Assembly: GCF_000814025.1 (NCBI RefSeq)
Contig: NZ_JWLL01000006.1
Location: 248,001 to 312,000, forward strand
DNA: 64,000 nucleotides
Direction: 5' to 3'
Source of the DNA: Tateyamaria sp. ANG-S1
Lineage (GTDB): Bacteria; Pseudomonadota; Alphaproteobacteria; Rhodobacterales; Rhodobacteraceae
Shown: one piece after another, positions 18,325-27,653 of the stretch
How the letters are laid out: each line of letters starts with the position of its first letter
Numbering within the stretch: position 1 is the first letter of the stretch
Program-made: the position numbers and the translations under genes
Notes under the pieces: model-generated
The model's input: only the letters and a program-made list of their open reading frames with translations
Told to the model about the DNA's origin: nothing
Databases searched by the model: none

Positions 18325-20292
18325 ATGATTACAGAGCTCGGTCACTTCGCCCTCATCCTCGCCTTTCTGATTGCCATCGTGCAGACGGTTGTACCGCTTG
18401 TCGGAGCATGGCGACGAGACCCGCGATGGATGGCCGTTGCCGAGCCTGCCGCGTCGCTGCAGTTCATCCTGATCGGCTTTTCATTCGCGGCGCTCGTTTG
18501 GGCGTTTGTCGTGTCGGATTTTTCCTTGCGGTTGGTGGTGCTGAACAGTCATTCCGCGAAGCCGATGATCTACAAGATTTCCGGCACATGGGGGAACCAC
18601 GAGGGCTCCATGCTGCTCTGGGTGCTGATCGTGGCACTGTTTGGGGCGATGGCGGCTTGGTTCGGGAACAATCTGCCGCCGACGCTGCGGGCCCGTGTGC
18701 TGGCGGTCCAAGGGGCTATTGGCGTGGCGTTCCTGGCTTTTATTCTGTTCACTTCGAACCCCTTCCTGCGGCTGGCTGTGCCGCCGTTTGACGGGCAGGA
18801 TCTGAACCCGCTTTTGCAGGATCCCGGCTTGGCGCTTCACCCGCCCTTCCTGTATCTCGGCTATGTGGGCCTGAGCATGGCTTTCTCCTTTGCTGTGGCG
18901 GCGCTGATCGAGGGCCGTGTTGATGCCGCATGGGGCCGTTGGGTGCGGCCCTGGACACTCGCCGCTTGGGTGTTCTTGACCATCGGCATCGCGCTCGGGT
19001 CCTGGTGGGCCTATTACGAGCTGGGCTGGGGCGGTTTCTGGTTCTGGGACCCGGTCGAGAATGCGTCTTTCATGCCCTGGCTGCTGGCGGCGGCGCTGTT
19101 GCATTCGGCGATTGTGGTGGAGAAGCGCGAGAGCCTGAAGTCGTGGACCATTCTGCTCGCTATCCTTGCCTTTGGTTTCTCCTTGATCGGGACATTTATC
19201 GTGCGCTCCGGTCTGCTGACATCGGTCCACGCTTTTGCCAATGATCCAGAGCGGGGTGTGTTCATCCTGATGATCATGGGCTTTTTCATGGGCGGTGCGC
19301 TGATCCTGTTTGCCTTGCGCGCAGGTGCGATGGAGGCGCGGGGCGTGTTCAGTATGGTCAGCCGTGAAAGTGCGTTGATTGCGAACAACGTGCTGCTTGC
19401 AGTGAGCTGTTTCGTCGTCTTTGTGGGCACGATGTGGCCATTGGTGGCCGATATGTTCTTTGGCCGCACGCTGAGTGTCGGGCCGCCGTTTTTCAACATG
19501 GCCTTTACACCCTTCATGGTGATCCTCGGGCTGATCCTGCCCATCGGGGCGATGATCCCGTGGAAACGGGGGCAGGTGGCGCGTGCGGTGCGCCCTTTGC
19601 GTTACGTGTTTGTGCTGGCGCTGGCTTTTGGTGGTCTTGCTTGGGCCATGAACACCGGCAAGCCGCTGACCGGGCCGCTGGGTGCGTTCTTGGGTGCCTG
19701 GCTTGTGATGGGCGCGATGGTGGATCTCGCCTCACGCACCGGGCAGACGTTTAACTTCGGTCGGCTGTGGCGTCTGCCGCGCGCGGATTGGGGTAAGACC
19801 GTGGCCCACGCCGGGCTGGGTGTTACCATGATCGGGGTAGGCGGCCTGACTGCCTGGCAGACCGAGGATATTCGCGTCGCCCAGATCGGAGAGCAGTTCA
19901 ACGTCGGCGGCTACGAGCTGACATTGGATGCGGTCGAGAATGTGGAGGGGCCGAATTACCTGTCGACCATGGCCTTTATCACCTTGTCGCAGGATGGGGA
20001 CGAGATTGCGCAGCTTCGGCCCGAAAAGCGCATCTATCCCGTGGCACAGATGCCGACGACCGAAGCCGGGATCGACTATGATCTGGCGCGCGACGTCTAT
20101 GTCGTGATCGGAGATGAACAGGTGAATGGCGGCTGGGCGGTGCGCACATATATCAAGCCGCTCACGAACTGGATCTGGATCGGCTGTGCGCTGATGTCCC
20201 TGGGCGGACTTCTGTCCCTGACCGACCGGCGGTTCCGTGTGGCCGTGGGGGCGCGCCGACAGTCAGGCGAAGCAGCGGTGCCCGCAGAATGA
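18325..20292 (+). CDS. ccmF: Cytochrome c heme lyase subunit CcmF
   Basis: This is a 655-residue polytopic membrane protein. The tryptophan-rich WWD motif is seen as GSWWAYYELGWGGFWFWDPVENASFMPWL near residues 232-260. Conserved heme-ligand-region histidines are also visible (WGNHEGS near 93, LHPPFLYLG near 172). It joins heme from CcmE to apocytochrome c in the periplasm together with CcmH. Its stop overlaps the ccmH start. It follows the holin gene after a 155-bp gap that contains a dispersed repeat. Confidence 0.96.
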   Translation: MITELGHFALILAFLIAIVQTVVPLVGAWRRDPRWMAVAEPAASLQFILIGFSFAALVWAFVVSDFSLRLVVLNSHSAKPMIYKISGTWGNHEGSMLLWVLIVALFGAMAAWFGNNLPPTLRARVLAVQGAIGVAFLAFILFTSNPFLRLAVPPFDGQDLNPLLQDPGLALHPPFLYLGYVGLSMAFSFAVAALIEGRVDAAWGRWVRPWTLAAWVFLTIGIALGSWWAYYELGWGGFWFWDPVENASFMPWLLAAALLHSAIVVEKRESLKSWTILLAILAFGFSLIGTFIVRSGLLTSVHAFANDPERGVFILMIMGFFMGGALILFALRAGAMEARGVFSMVSRESALIANNVLLAVSCFVVFVGTMWPLVADMFFGRTLSVGPPFFNMAFTPFMVILGLILPIGAMIPWKRGQVARAVRPLRYVFVLALAFGGLAWAMNTGKPLTGPLGAFLGAWLVMGAMVDLASRTGQTFNFGRLWRLPRADWGKTVAHAGLGVTMIGVGGLTAWQTEDIRVAQIGEQFNVGGYELTLDAVENVEGPNYLSTMAFITLSQDGDEIAQLRPEKRIYPVAQMPTTEAGIDYDLARDVYVVIGDEQVNGGWAVRTYIKPLTNWIWIGCALMSLGGLLSLTDRRFRVAVGARRQSGEAAVPAE

Positions 20293-20744
20293 AACGATTG
20301 GCACTTCTCTTTTGGCTGGTGCTCAGCACGGCGGCGCTTGCCCTTGATCCGTCCGAAATGCTGGACGACCCTGCGCTCGAGGCGAAGGCGCGCGAGCTTG
20401 ATCACGCGCTGCGGTGCGTTGTGTGTCAATCAGAGGCGGTGGCGTCGTCAAACGCGCAGTGGGCCGTGGACGCGCGCCGCGTGATCCGAGAACAGATTGC
20501 CGCCGGGCAAACGCAGGAACAGGTCGTCGACTTCTTTGTGGAGCGGTATGGCGAGTTTGTTCTGATGACCCCTCGTGTCTCCGGTTCGAACTGGATGCTG
20601 TGGGCAGCAGGACCGCTCATGTTCCTTCTCGCGATTGGGATCGGCATTGGGTACTTGCGTGGCCGCAGCCGCGCGCCCGCCGCAGCAGACACTGGTCTGA
20701 GCGAGGCAGAGACGCGACGTCTGCGCGAGATTATGGACGAGTGA
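20289..20744 (+). CDS. ccmH: Cytochrome c maturation protein CcmH
   Basis: This is a 151-residue protein with a signal peptide (about 19 residues), the redox motif LRCVVCQ with Cys43 and Cys46, and a C-terminal membrane helix at about 102-123. It reduces or presents the CxxCH cysteines of apocytochrome c for heme ligation. The ATGA overlap with ccmF indicates coupled translation. It is the short CcmH form without the TPR half. Confidence 0.95.
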   Translation: MKRLALLFWLVLSTAALALDPSEMLDDPALEAKARELDHALRCVVCQSEAVASSNAQWAVDARRVIREQIAAGQTQEQVVDFFVERYGEFVLMTPRVSGSNWMLWAAGPLMFLLAIGIGIGYLRGRSRAPAAADTGLSEAETRRLREIMDE

Positions 20745-20814
20745 ACGACCTTCGGGGCTTTTCTAAACTGATCGGTTTGGTATGGAAGAGCAGACCCGAA
20801 AAAGGACACCGGCC

Positions 20815-21591
20815 ATGAAATACGACACCCTCACCTATGAGATGGACGATGGTGCAGCGATCATCACGCTGAACCGGCCGGACAAGATGAATGCGCTGAC
20901 AACGCAGATGCGGGCCGAGATTGAGGTGGCTGTCACCCACGCCGGTCGCAACGCGCGTGTGGTTGTGCTGACCGGCGCGGGTCGCGCGTTCTGTTCTGGC
21001 CAGGATCTGGGCGATCGTGCCAATGCATCCGATCTGGATCTGGAACGGACGCTGCGGGACGAATACGCGCCCATGCTGAACGCCATCGTGGAATGCCCGG
21101 TCCCGACCGTCGCTGTCGTCAACGGTGCTGCAGCCGGTGCGGGTGCGAACCTAGCGCTGGCCTGTGACGTGGTGATCGCATCCGAAAGTGCCTATTTCCT
21201 GCAAGCTTTCACGCGGATTGGCCTGATCCCGGATGCAGGGGGTACCTATGTGCTGCCGCGCACCATGGGCATGGCCAAGGCAATGGGGGCTGCGCTGTTT
21301 GCCGAGAAGATCACCGCACAGCAGGCCGATGCCTGGGGCATGATTTGGGAAGCCGTCGCCGATGACGGGTTCGAAGCGCATTGGAAAGCGCGTGTGGCGC
21401 ACCTGTCGCATGGCCCGACCCAAGCCTTTGCCGCGGCCAAGCGCGTGATCCGCGCAAGCTGGGGCAATGATCTGGAACAGCAACTGGCGTCCGAGGCGGC
21501 AGAGCAGGGGGCGTGCGGCAAAAGCCGCGATTTCCGCGAGGGCGTTCTGGCCTTTGTTGAAAAGCGCAAACCCAGCTTCGAAGGGCGCTAA
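20815..21591 (+). CDS. Enoyl-CoA hydratase/isomerase, PaaG-like
   Basis: This is a 258-residue crotonase-fold enzyme. LTGAGRAFCSGQDLGDR (oxyanion-hole block) and NGAAAGAGANLALACDVVIAS are typical, and LNRPDKMNALT opens the domain. The FCSGQDL form and overall pattern are closest to PaaG, the ring-oxepin isomerase of phenylacetate degradation. No other paa gene is nearby, so another isomerase role remains possible. The ATG at 20815 is chosen for AAAGGA upstream; an in-frame ATG exists at 20782. The indolepyruvate oxidoreductase 7 kb away could feed phenylacetyl-CoA to such a pathway. Confidence 0.85.
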   Translation: MKYDTLTYEMDDGAAIITLNRPDKMNALTTQMRAEIEVAVTHAGRNARVVVLTGAGRAFCSGQDLGDRANASDLDLERTLRDEYAPMLNAIVECPVPTVAVVNGAAAGAGANLALACDVVIASESAYFLQAFTRIGLIPDAGGTYVLPRTMGMAKAMGAALFAEKITAQQADAWGMIWEAVADDGFEAHWKARVAHLSHGPTQAFAAAKRVIRASWGNDLEQQLASEAAEQGACGKSRDFREGVLAFVEKRKPSFEGR

Positions 21592-21596
21592 GCCCC

Positions 21597-21628
21597 AAAA
21601 GAAAACAGGCCGCGATCATCGCGGCCTG
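21597..21628 (-). terminator. Terminator of the RTX gene, possibly bidirectional
   Basis: CAGGCCGCGATCATCGCGGCCTG is a nearly perfect palindrome, followed on the minus strand by TTTTCTTTT. It lies between two convergent genes and mainly serves the minus-strand RTX gene ending at 21648. Confidence 0.8.
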
Positions 21629-21647
21629 CCGTTACCACTTCCACCGC

Positions 21648-23402
21648 TTACAAATTCGCGTCAAAGAGTTCTGTGGCCAGCGCACTGGTCACCAGAATGT
21701 CGGCGGGCGTGAGCGTGCCCCCTGCACCAGAGACGACCGCCACTTCGGTGCCGTTCAAGAACACGCGCGCGTCATCGCCATCGGCGTCGACAGTGATTGC
21801 GGGTGTTTCGCTGCCACCTGTATCAACAATGATGATCTGATCTTCACCAACGGTGTAGTCCAGAATTTTGGCTGTCCCGACCTGATCTTCTGCACTCAGA
21901 ATGGCAAAGGTGTCTTCGCCCGCACCACCGGTTGCACTGTCGATCTTGCCGACCACGAGAAGGTCAGAGCCGTTGCCCCCGTCAAGTGTGTCGCTGGAGT
22001 TGTCGTCGACGATGTCCAGCGTCTCACCAATCTCGACACCTGTCAGAGCGTCATTCAGCGTCGCACCACCCTGAATGGCTTCAAGTGCCGTGGTGCTGAG
22101 CGGATTGGCCAGAAGTTCACCACCGACCACGACGTCGTTGCCTTCGCCGCCGCTTAGCAGGTCAGCGCCTGTGCCGCCGATCACGGTGTCGCCCTGCAAG
22201 CCGCCGTTGACCTTGTCGTTGCCGTCATTGCCATCGACCCAATCAAAGCCCTGGTTGCCGGACAGGGTGTCGTCGCCACCGCGCCCTTGCAGCAGATCGT
22301 TGTCCGCATTGCCTGTGATCACGTCAAAACCGGCTTGGCCCTGCACGATGTCCGAACCGTCGCCACCGGCAATGGTGTCGTTGCCTGCACCACCTTCGAT
22401 CTGATCGTTCGCGCCCAGGCCGTTGATGATCTCGTCTGCCGCTGTGCCCGCGATCTGGTCGGCGTCTTCGGTGCCGTTGATCACCGGCGTGGTGGATGGA
22501 TCTTCGGGTTGCATAACGCCGATGTCGTCTGCCGATAGCGTGCCCGCCGCACCCGTGACACGCGCCAGCACTTCGCCGTCATAGCTAACCAGTGCATCAT
22601 TGCCATCATCTGTGACGGTGATCGCGTCCTCATCCACGATTTCATCGGCGCGGAAATACAGCGCCAGGCTTTCGCCGTCGGGGCTGTTGAAGTCGCTGAT
22701 CGTTGCAGGGCCAAGGTCGCTGTCTGCGGTGTCAGCAATGACGGCAAAGGCGTCGAGTTCGCTGCCGCCCTCTGCCACATCACCGGATCCCAAGATCATG
22801 AGGTCGGAGCCTCGGCCACCGAAAAGCTGGTCGGCGGCACCATCGTCACGCAGCTCCGCAAAGGGCGGTGTTTCGTCGGTAAAGATGTCGTTGATGGACC
22901 CACCGTCGCGCAGGATGCCCAGTTCGTCGGTTGTCAGGGGATCTTCGTTGAACTCGCCACCGACGACCACGTCGTTGCCGCTGCGACCGTCTACGGTGTC
23001 TTCACCCTTGCCGCCAATCACCACGTCCGAGCCGCCGCCGCCGCGCACCAGATCCGCGCCATCGTTGCCATCGACCCAGTCATCGCCGGAGAAGCCCTGA
23101 ACCGTGTCATTGTCGCCGCGGCCTTGCAGCGCATCGCTACCTTCGCCGCCGATGATCAGATCGTCGCCATTCAGGCCCTGAATGACGTCATTTCCGCCAG
23201 GACCGCCGTCCAGCGTGTCGTCTCCCAGCAAGCCGATGATGTCATCGTCGCCCTCGCCACCTACGAGGTTGTCGTCGCCAATGGTGCCAATCAGCAATTG
23301 GCTACCGTCATCTGCCGCCTGCGACGTTGTTTCATCTGTGTCATCGTCCGTGACGAAGCCGCTGGTGAGCAGGGCAGGAAAGAGTGAAAGAAGAAAAAGC
23401 AT
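21648..23402 (-). CDS. RTX-type calcium-binding protein with duplicated module
   Basis: This 584-residue acidic protein has a short N-terminal hydrophobic segment, MLFLLSLFPALLTSGFVTDDDTDET, then two long modules. Each has RTX nonapeptides (GGxGxDxxx), a VVVGGE...NPLST or DPLTT linker, a DxxxGGxGSDLxxxG block, and ends VTGAAGTLSADDIG or VSGAGGTLTPADIL. RTX repeats bind calcium after export. No C-terminal type I secretion signal is obvious and no T1SS genes are nearby, so the export route is unknown. The only ATG that fits is at 23402, directly after a G10 tract; an upstream TTG at 23432 would place the tract in the coding region. Confidence 0.85.
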   Translation of the reverse strand: MLFLLSLFPALLTSGFVTDDDTDETTSQAADDGSQLLIGTIGDDNLVGGEGDDDIIGLLGDDTLDGGPGGNDVIQGLNGDDLIIGGEGSDALQGRGDNDTVQGFSGDDWVDGNDGADLVRGGGGSDVVIGGKGEDTVDGRSGNDVVVGGEFNEDPLTTDELGILRDGGSINDIFTDETPPFAELRDDGAADQLFGGRGSDLMILGSGDVAEGGSELDAFAVIADTADSDLGPATISDFNSPDGESLALYFRADEIVDEDAITVTDDGNDALVSYDGEVLARVTGAAGTLSADDIGVMQPEDPSTTPVINGTEDADQIAGTAADEIINGLGANDQIEGGAGNDTIAGGDGSDIVQGQAGFDVITGNADNDLLQGRGGDDTLSGNQGFDWVDGNDGNDKVNGGLQGDTVIGGTGADLLSGGEGNDVVVGGELLANPLSTTALEAIQGGATLNDALTGVEIGETLDIVDDNSSDTLDGGNGSDLLVVGKIDSATGGAGEDTFAILSAEDQVGTAKILDYTVGEDQIIIVDTGGSETPAITVDADGDDARVFLNGTEVAVVSGAGGTLTPADILVTSALATELFDANL

Positions 23403-23406
23403 GACG

Positions 23407-23416
23407 CCCCCCCCCC
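23407..23416. repeat. Ten-base homopolymer tract at the RTX gene start
   Basis: Ten consecutive C on the plus strand are ten G on the coding strand, ending 4 nt before the RTX ATG. The tract occupies the Shine-Dalgarno position, so a change in length would alter initiation. If translation began at the TTG at 23432 it would shift the frame. Confidence 0.75.
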
Positions 23417-23557
23417 AGGACGTACGTTTCAATCATCAATGAATTGAAACGAGTGTCCGCGCCGGTCGATTTCAAGTCAATGCGCAGCCGCTAAATGCAA
23501 CCAGCGCAAGAAAAAATCGGCGCCCGGGTACGGCACTGTCAACCGTGCCGGGACAAT

Positions 23558-23594
23558 GCTGCGCGCTGCGGTAGAACTGGCCACAGCGCGCAGC
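23558..23594. repeat. Perfect 11-bp inverted repeat between the RTX genes
   Basis: GCTGCGCGCTG at 23558-23568 and CAGCGCGCAGC at 23584-23594 are perfect complements around a 15-nt loop. On the minus strand this is just after the stop of the upstream RTX gene; there is no adjacent T-run, but a T6 run follows some 45 nt later. Confidence 0.6.
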
Positions 23595-23631
23595 CACAGA
23601 TACGTCAGGCGGTTGGGTAGAGGATGCTGAC

Positions 23632-24618
23632 CTAGAGCCCGTTGAGCGTGCCGATGTCGCCCGATTCGATCTGACCCGCTGCTCCGACCAGGATCGAGAT
23701 GGGTTGTCCATTGACGGAAATGACGGCGTCACCGTCTTCGTTCGTGACATCAATACTCACCGGATCCCCATCGACTTGCTCCGGTGTCAGCAAGACCAGC
23801 AAGGCATCTTCGGTGCCGTTGAAATCCGTGATCGTGCTCGGCCCGCTTTCGGATTCTGCTGCTTCCGCCATGGCAAAGAAAACGTCTGCGCCCGCGCCGC
23901 CCGTTCCCACATCACCCGCGCCCAAAACCAGGTCGTCGTTGCCGTCACCACCGTTCAAAACATCCGCCGCGTTGTCGTCTTCCAGTGGAATGACGCTTTC
24001 GGCAGTGAGGTTCAGGATGCTTGCCAGCGTTTCGGTGCCGTCGCGCAGCGCTTCCAGGTTTTCGGTGGACAGCGGCGTGCCAGGAACCTCGCCGCCGATC
24101 AGCAGATCGTTGTTGCCGCCGCCATCCAGCGTGTCGGCGCCCGCACCGCCCAAAAGCGTGTCCGTATCAAACCCACCGCCTATGGAGTCGTCCCCGTCGT
24201 TCCCTTCAATCCAGTCAGCCCCAAGGCTGCCACGCAGCGTGTCATCGCCACCGCGGCCCTGTACGAAGTCGTCGCCCTTGCCTGCGGCGACGAGGTCATC
24301 TCCGCCTCCCGCTACGATGATGTCATCGTCTGCTTGTCCCAGGATGCTGTCATTGCCTGCATTGCCTTCCAGCAGGTCTTCACCGGGGCCGCCCTCAAGC
24401 GTGTCGGCGGACCCGCCGCCGGTCAGCGTGTCGTTGCCTTCGCCGCCGATCAGCAGGTCGGTGCCGACGGTCCCTTCGAAGTTGTTATCCTCATCGTCGC
24501 CTTCGCGTACGATCCCTTCAGGCTCTGTCGGATTGTCAGACCCACCATCATCATCATCGAAGACACTTACCACAAGACCGACGCCCAGAAGCGCCAGCAA
24601 CGCAATTCCAATACCCAT
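23632..24618 (-). CDS. RTX-type calcium-binding protein, single-module paralogue
   Basis: This is a 328-residue protein with an N-terminal hydrophobic segment MGIGIALLALLGVGLVVSVF, then DDDDGGSD, RTX repeats, a VPGTPLSTENLEALRDG linker, a DVLNGGDGNDDLVLGAGD block and a C-terminal end ILVGAAGQIESGDIGTLNGL. This is one copy of the module that appears twice in the following gene. The ATG at 24618 has GGAG upstream. An N-terminal anchor with acidic calcium-binding repeats suggests a surface or envelope protein. The repeats are the reason long false open frames appear on the opposite strand. Confidence 0.85.
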   Translation of the reverse strand: MGIGIALLALLGVGLVVSVFDDDDGGSDNPTEPEGIVREGDDEDNNFEGTVGTDLLIGGEGNDTLTGGGSADTLEGGPGEDLLEGNAGNDSILGQADDDIIVAGGGDDLVAAGKGDDFVQGRGGDDTLRGSLGADWIEGNDGDDSIGGGFDTDTLLGGAGADTLDGGGNNDLLIGGEVPGTPLSTENLEALRDGTETLASILNLTAESVIPLEDDNAADVLNGGDGNDDLVLGAGDVGTGGAGADVFFAMAEAAESESGPSTITDFNGTEDALLVLLTPEQVDGDPVSIDVTNEDGDAVISVNGQPISILVGAAGQIESGDIGTLNGL

Positions 24619-24737
24619 GTCCAATTCTCCGCTTGGATTTTAGATATTCGTCTACCCAGACGCGAAAGCGCGTCAAGTGTGACGTGGCGATTGTGGACGG
24701 TTGGGAAACGGTGACCGGGATCAGGTCGGATTGAAAC

Positions 24738-24764
24738 GAGAAACCCCCGCTTTTCGCGGGGGTC
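24738..24764 (-). terminator. Rho-independent terminator of gltA
   Basis: On the minus strand ACCCCCGC-GAAA-GCGGGGGT is followed by TTCTCG. The stem is 8 bp with a tetraloop, a few bases past the gltA stop. Confidence 0.85.
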
Positions 24765-24772
24765 CATCAGGT

Positions 24773-26068
24773 TCAGCGCTTTTCGATATCGACGTAGTCG
24801 CGGGCTGTTTCACCCAAGTAAAGCTGACGCGGGCGTCCGATCTTGTTCTGTGGATCGGCGATCATTTCTTTCCACTGCGAAATCCAGCCGACAGTGCGTG
24901 ACAGTGCAAAGATGGGCGTGAACATCGAGGTCGGGAAGCCCATCGCCTCAAGGATGATGCCCGAATAGAAGTCGACATTCGGGAACAGTTTCTTCTCTGC
25001 GAAATACGGATCTTCGAGCGCCTGCTTTTCCAGCTCCTTGGCCACCTGCAGAACAGGGTTGTTTTCGACTCCAAGCAGCTCCAGAACCTCATCAGCGGAC
25101 TGCTTCATGACCGTCGCGCGCGGGTCGAAGTTCTTGTAGACGCGGTGGCCGAAGCCCATCAGGCGGAATGGATCGTCCTTGTCCTTTGCTCGCGCGATGA
25201 ATTCGGGGATGCGGTCGACGCTGCCGATTTCCTTGAGCATCTCTAGGCAAGCCTGGTTCGCACCACCATGCGCGGGCCCCCAGAGGCAGGCGATGCCAGC
25301 GGCGATACAAGCAAACGGATTGGCACCCGAGGATGACGCCAGACGCACGGTCGAGGTCGAGGCGTTCTGCTCGTGATCCGCGTGCAGCGTAAAGATGCGG
25401 TCCATCGCGCGGCTGAGGATGGGGTTGACCTCGTAATCCTCGGCCGGGACAGCAAAGCACATGCGCAGGAAGTTCGACGCATAGTCCAGATCGTTGCGCG
25501 GATAAACGAAGGGCTGCCCGATCGAATACTTGTAAGCCCAAGCCGCGATCGTCGGCATCTTGGCGATCAGGCGGTGCGAGGCGATCTCGCGCTGGTGTTC
25601 GTCGGAGATGTCGGTGCTGTCGTGATAGAACGCTGACATCGCGCCAACCACGCCGACCATGATGGCCATGGGGTGCGCGTCGCGGCGGAACCCGCGGAAG
25701 AAGTTCTGCATCTGCTCATGCAGCATCGTGTGCAGCGTGATCGTGCTCTCGAATTCTTCCAGCTGCGCAGCCGTTGGCAGAACACCGTAAAGCAGCAGGT
25801 AACACACTTCCAGATAGTGGGACTTTTCCGCCAATTGGTCGATCGGATAGCCGCGGTGCAAAAGCACACCTTGGCCGCCGTCGATGTAAGTGATGGTGCT
25901 GTCGCAGCTTGCGGTCGAGGTGAAGCCGGGATCGTAGGTGAAAACACCCGCTTGGCCGTAGAGTTTGCGGATGTCCAGCACATCAGGGCCCGCAGTGGGC
26001 GAGTGGATGGGCAGGTCGTAGCTGTCGTCACCAATGGTCAGGGTTGCGGATTTTTGGGTATCGGCCAT
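24773..26068 (-). CDS. gltA: Citrate synthase
   Basis: This 431-residue enzyme is the type II (hexameric, NADH-sensitive type) citrate synthase that opens the TCA cycle. Conserved blocks include [41 protein letters not shown] and [14 protein letters not shown], which carry the active-site His and Arg residues; the catalytic Asp is expected in the C-terminal third. The ATG at 26068 is preferred because AAAGGAACG precedes it and the protein begins [12 protein letters not shown]; the frame extends 16 codons upstream. It is followed by a strong terminator. Confidence 0.97.
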   Translation of the reverse strand: MADTQKSATLTIGDDSYDLPIHSPTAGPDVLDIRKLYGQAGVFTYDPGFTSTASCDSTITYIDGGQGVLLHRGYPIDQLAEKSHYLEVCYLLLYGVLPTAAQLEEFESTITLHTMLHEQMQNFFRGFRRDAHPMAIMVGVVGAMSAFYHDSTDISDEHQREIASHRLIAKMPTIAAWAYKYSIGQPFVYPRNDLDYASNFLRMCFAVPAEDYEVNPILSRAMDRIFTLHADHEQNASTSTVRLASSSGANPFACIAAGIACLWGPAHGGANQACLEMLKEIGSVDRIPEFIARAKDKDDPFRLMGFGHRVYKNFDPRATVMKQSADEVLELLGVENNPVLQVAKELEKQALEDPYFAEKKLFPNVDFYSGIILEAMGFPTSMFTPIFALSRTVGWISQWKEMIADPQNKIGRPRQLYLGETARDYVDIEKR

Positions 26069-26172
26069 CAGGGTCGTTCCTTTCGTCGCGTGGCGGGCGT
26101 GTCCGCCTGGGCTCACGGAAACTTCGCGTGCCCCTCGTTAGACTGCGCACCATGAACGATTTATGAACCGCG

Positions 26173-27573
26173 TCAGGTGGCAGCGTCCTCAAGCCTGGCA
26201 AGGGTTTCGTCACGCCCCAGCACCAGCATCATGTCAAAGACCGAAGGCGTGACTGATCGACCCGCGAGGGCGGCCCGAAGCGGGCCCGCCAGCTTGCCGA
26301 ATTTTGTATCCTGTGCGGCAGCAAAGTCGTTCAGGACAGCCTCCAAACTGTCCCGCGACCAAGTAACGGTTTGCAACTGCGGCGTCAATTGCGTCAGTAT
26401 ACCACGGGATACCGTATCAAGCGCTTTTGAGGCCTTTTCATCCGGTGTGACAGGGCGGCTCGTCAGCACAAATCGCGCTTTTTCAAGGAGTTCCGGCAGT
26501 GTCTTCGCGCGCTCTTTCACAAATGGAAGGGTGGCGAGCAGCCCATCTTTCTGTGATTGTTTCAAAGGTTTTTCGCCCGCAGCGGCCAAATACGCCTCGA
26601 TTTCCTGCTGCAATGCAGCGTCATCGGCCTGTGCAATGTGCTGTCCGCTCAGGTTTTCGAGCTTTTTGACATCGAACCGCGCGGGGCTTTTGCCGATCCC
26701 GTTCAGGTCGAACCAGTCGCGCGCCTGTGCATCGGTAAAGAATTCGTCGTCCCCGTGGCTCCACCCGAGGCGGGCCAGGTAGTTCCGCATCCCCGCCGCC
26801 GGGTAACCCATGACTTGGTATTCCTGCGCCCCAAGCGCGCCGTGCCGCTTTGACAGCTTCTTGCCGTCGGGGCCGTGGATCAACGGGATATGCGCCCAGA
26901 CGGGCACATCCCAGCCCATGGCACTGTAAATCATCATCTGCCGCGCGGCATTGTTCAGATGGTCGTCGCCTCGGATCACATGGGTGACGCCCATATCGTA
27001 GTCATCAACCACCACGGCCAGCATGTAGACGGGCGTGCCATCGGCCCGCAGCAGAACCATGTCGTCAAGCTGGTCGTTGCGGATGGTCACATCGCCCTGC
27101 ACTTCGTCCTTGATCACCGTGGCACCATCCTGCGGGGCCTTGATCCGCACGACAAAAGGCGCGTCAGGGTAGGTCGACGGATCCGCATCGCGCCATGGCG
27201 AGCGGAAGAGGGTCGATTTGCCTTCGGCCCGCGCAGCCTCACGAAATGCGGCGATCTCATCCTGCGTTGAAAAGCATTTGTAAGCCTTGCCTTCGGCGAG
27301 CAGCTGATGTGCTACTTCGGCGTGCCGGTCAGCACGCTCAAACTGGCTGATTGCTTCCCCGTCATGGTCGAGGCCCAGCCAGGCCATGCCGTCGAAAATG
27401 GCCTGCGTCGCTTCTGGGGTGGAGCGGGCGCGATCCGTATCCTCGATCCTGAGCAGGAAGGTGCCGCCGCGGCCACGGGCATAAAGCCAGTTGAACAGCG
27501 CCGTACGCGCGCTGCCGATATGCAGGAACCCTGTGGGCGAGGGGGCGAAACGGGTGACAACGGGCTTGGACAT
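26173..27573 (-). CDS. gltX: Glutamate--tRNA ligase
   Basis: This is a 466-residue class I aminoacyl-tRNA synthetase. The HIGH-type signature is [12 protein letters not shown] (residues 16-27) and the KMSKS-type motif is KKLSKRHG near residue 245. [10 protein letters not shown] is the usual discriminating block. It charges tRNA-Glu; in alphaproteobacteria GltX enzymes may also charge tRNA-Gln, and one sequence cannot settle that here. It is divergent from comEC. Confidence 0.96.
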   Translation of the reverse strand: MSKPVVTRFAPSPTGFLHIGSARTALFNWLYARGRGGTFLLRIEDTDRARSTPEATQAIFDGMAWLGLDHDGEAISQFERADRHAEVAHQLLAEGKAYKCFSTQDEIAAFREAARAEGKSTLFRSPWRDADPSTYPDAPFVVRIKAPQDGATVIKDEVQGDVTIRNDQLDDMVLLRADGTPVYMLAVVVDDYDMGVTHVIRGDDHLNNAARQMMIYSAMGWDVPVWAHIPLIHGPDGKKLSKRHGALGAQEYQVMGYPAAGMRNYLARLGWSHGDDEFFTDAQARDWFDLNGIGKSPARFDVKKLENLSGQHIAQADDAALQQEIEAYLAAAGEKPLKQSQKDGLLATLPFVKERAKTLPELLEKARFVLTSRPVTPDEKASKALDTVSRGILTQLTPQLQTVTWSRDSLEAVLNDFAAAQDTKFGKLAGPLRAALAGRSVTPSVFDMMLVLGRDETLARLEDAAT

Positions 27574-27653
27574 GGGACGGATTTACCTTTGCTTAACCAC
27601 GAAGGGTCTACGGTTTGCGCTCCTGATACTCACCGCGCGCGAGAGGGGCAAGC

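Noticed and set aside
21648-24618. Possible CRISPR or other DNA repeat array
   Set aside because: The periodic repeats are 27-bp RTX nonapeptide codons in a coding frame, with no constant repeat and unique spacer pattern.
22075-24714. Long Pro/Ser-rich and Arg/His-rich open frames opposite the RTX genes
   Set aside because: They are produced by the GGxGxD repeats read in reverse. No signal or domain supports them.
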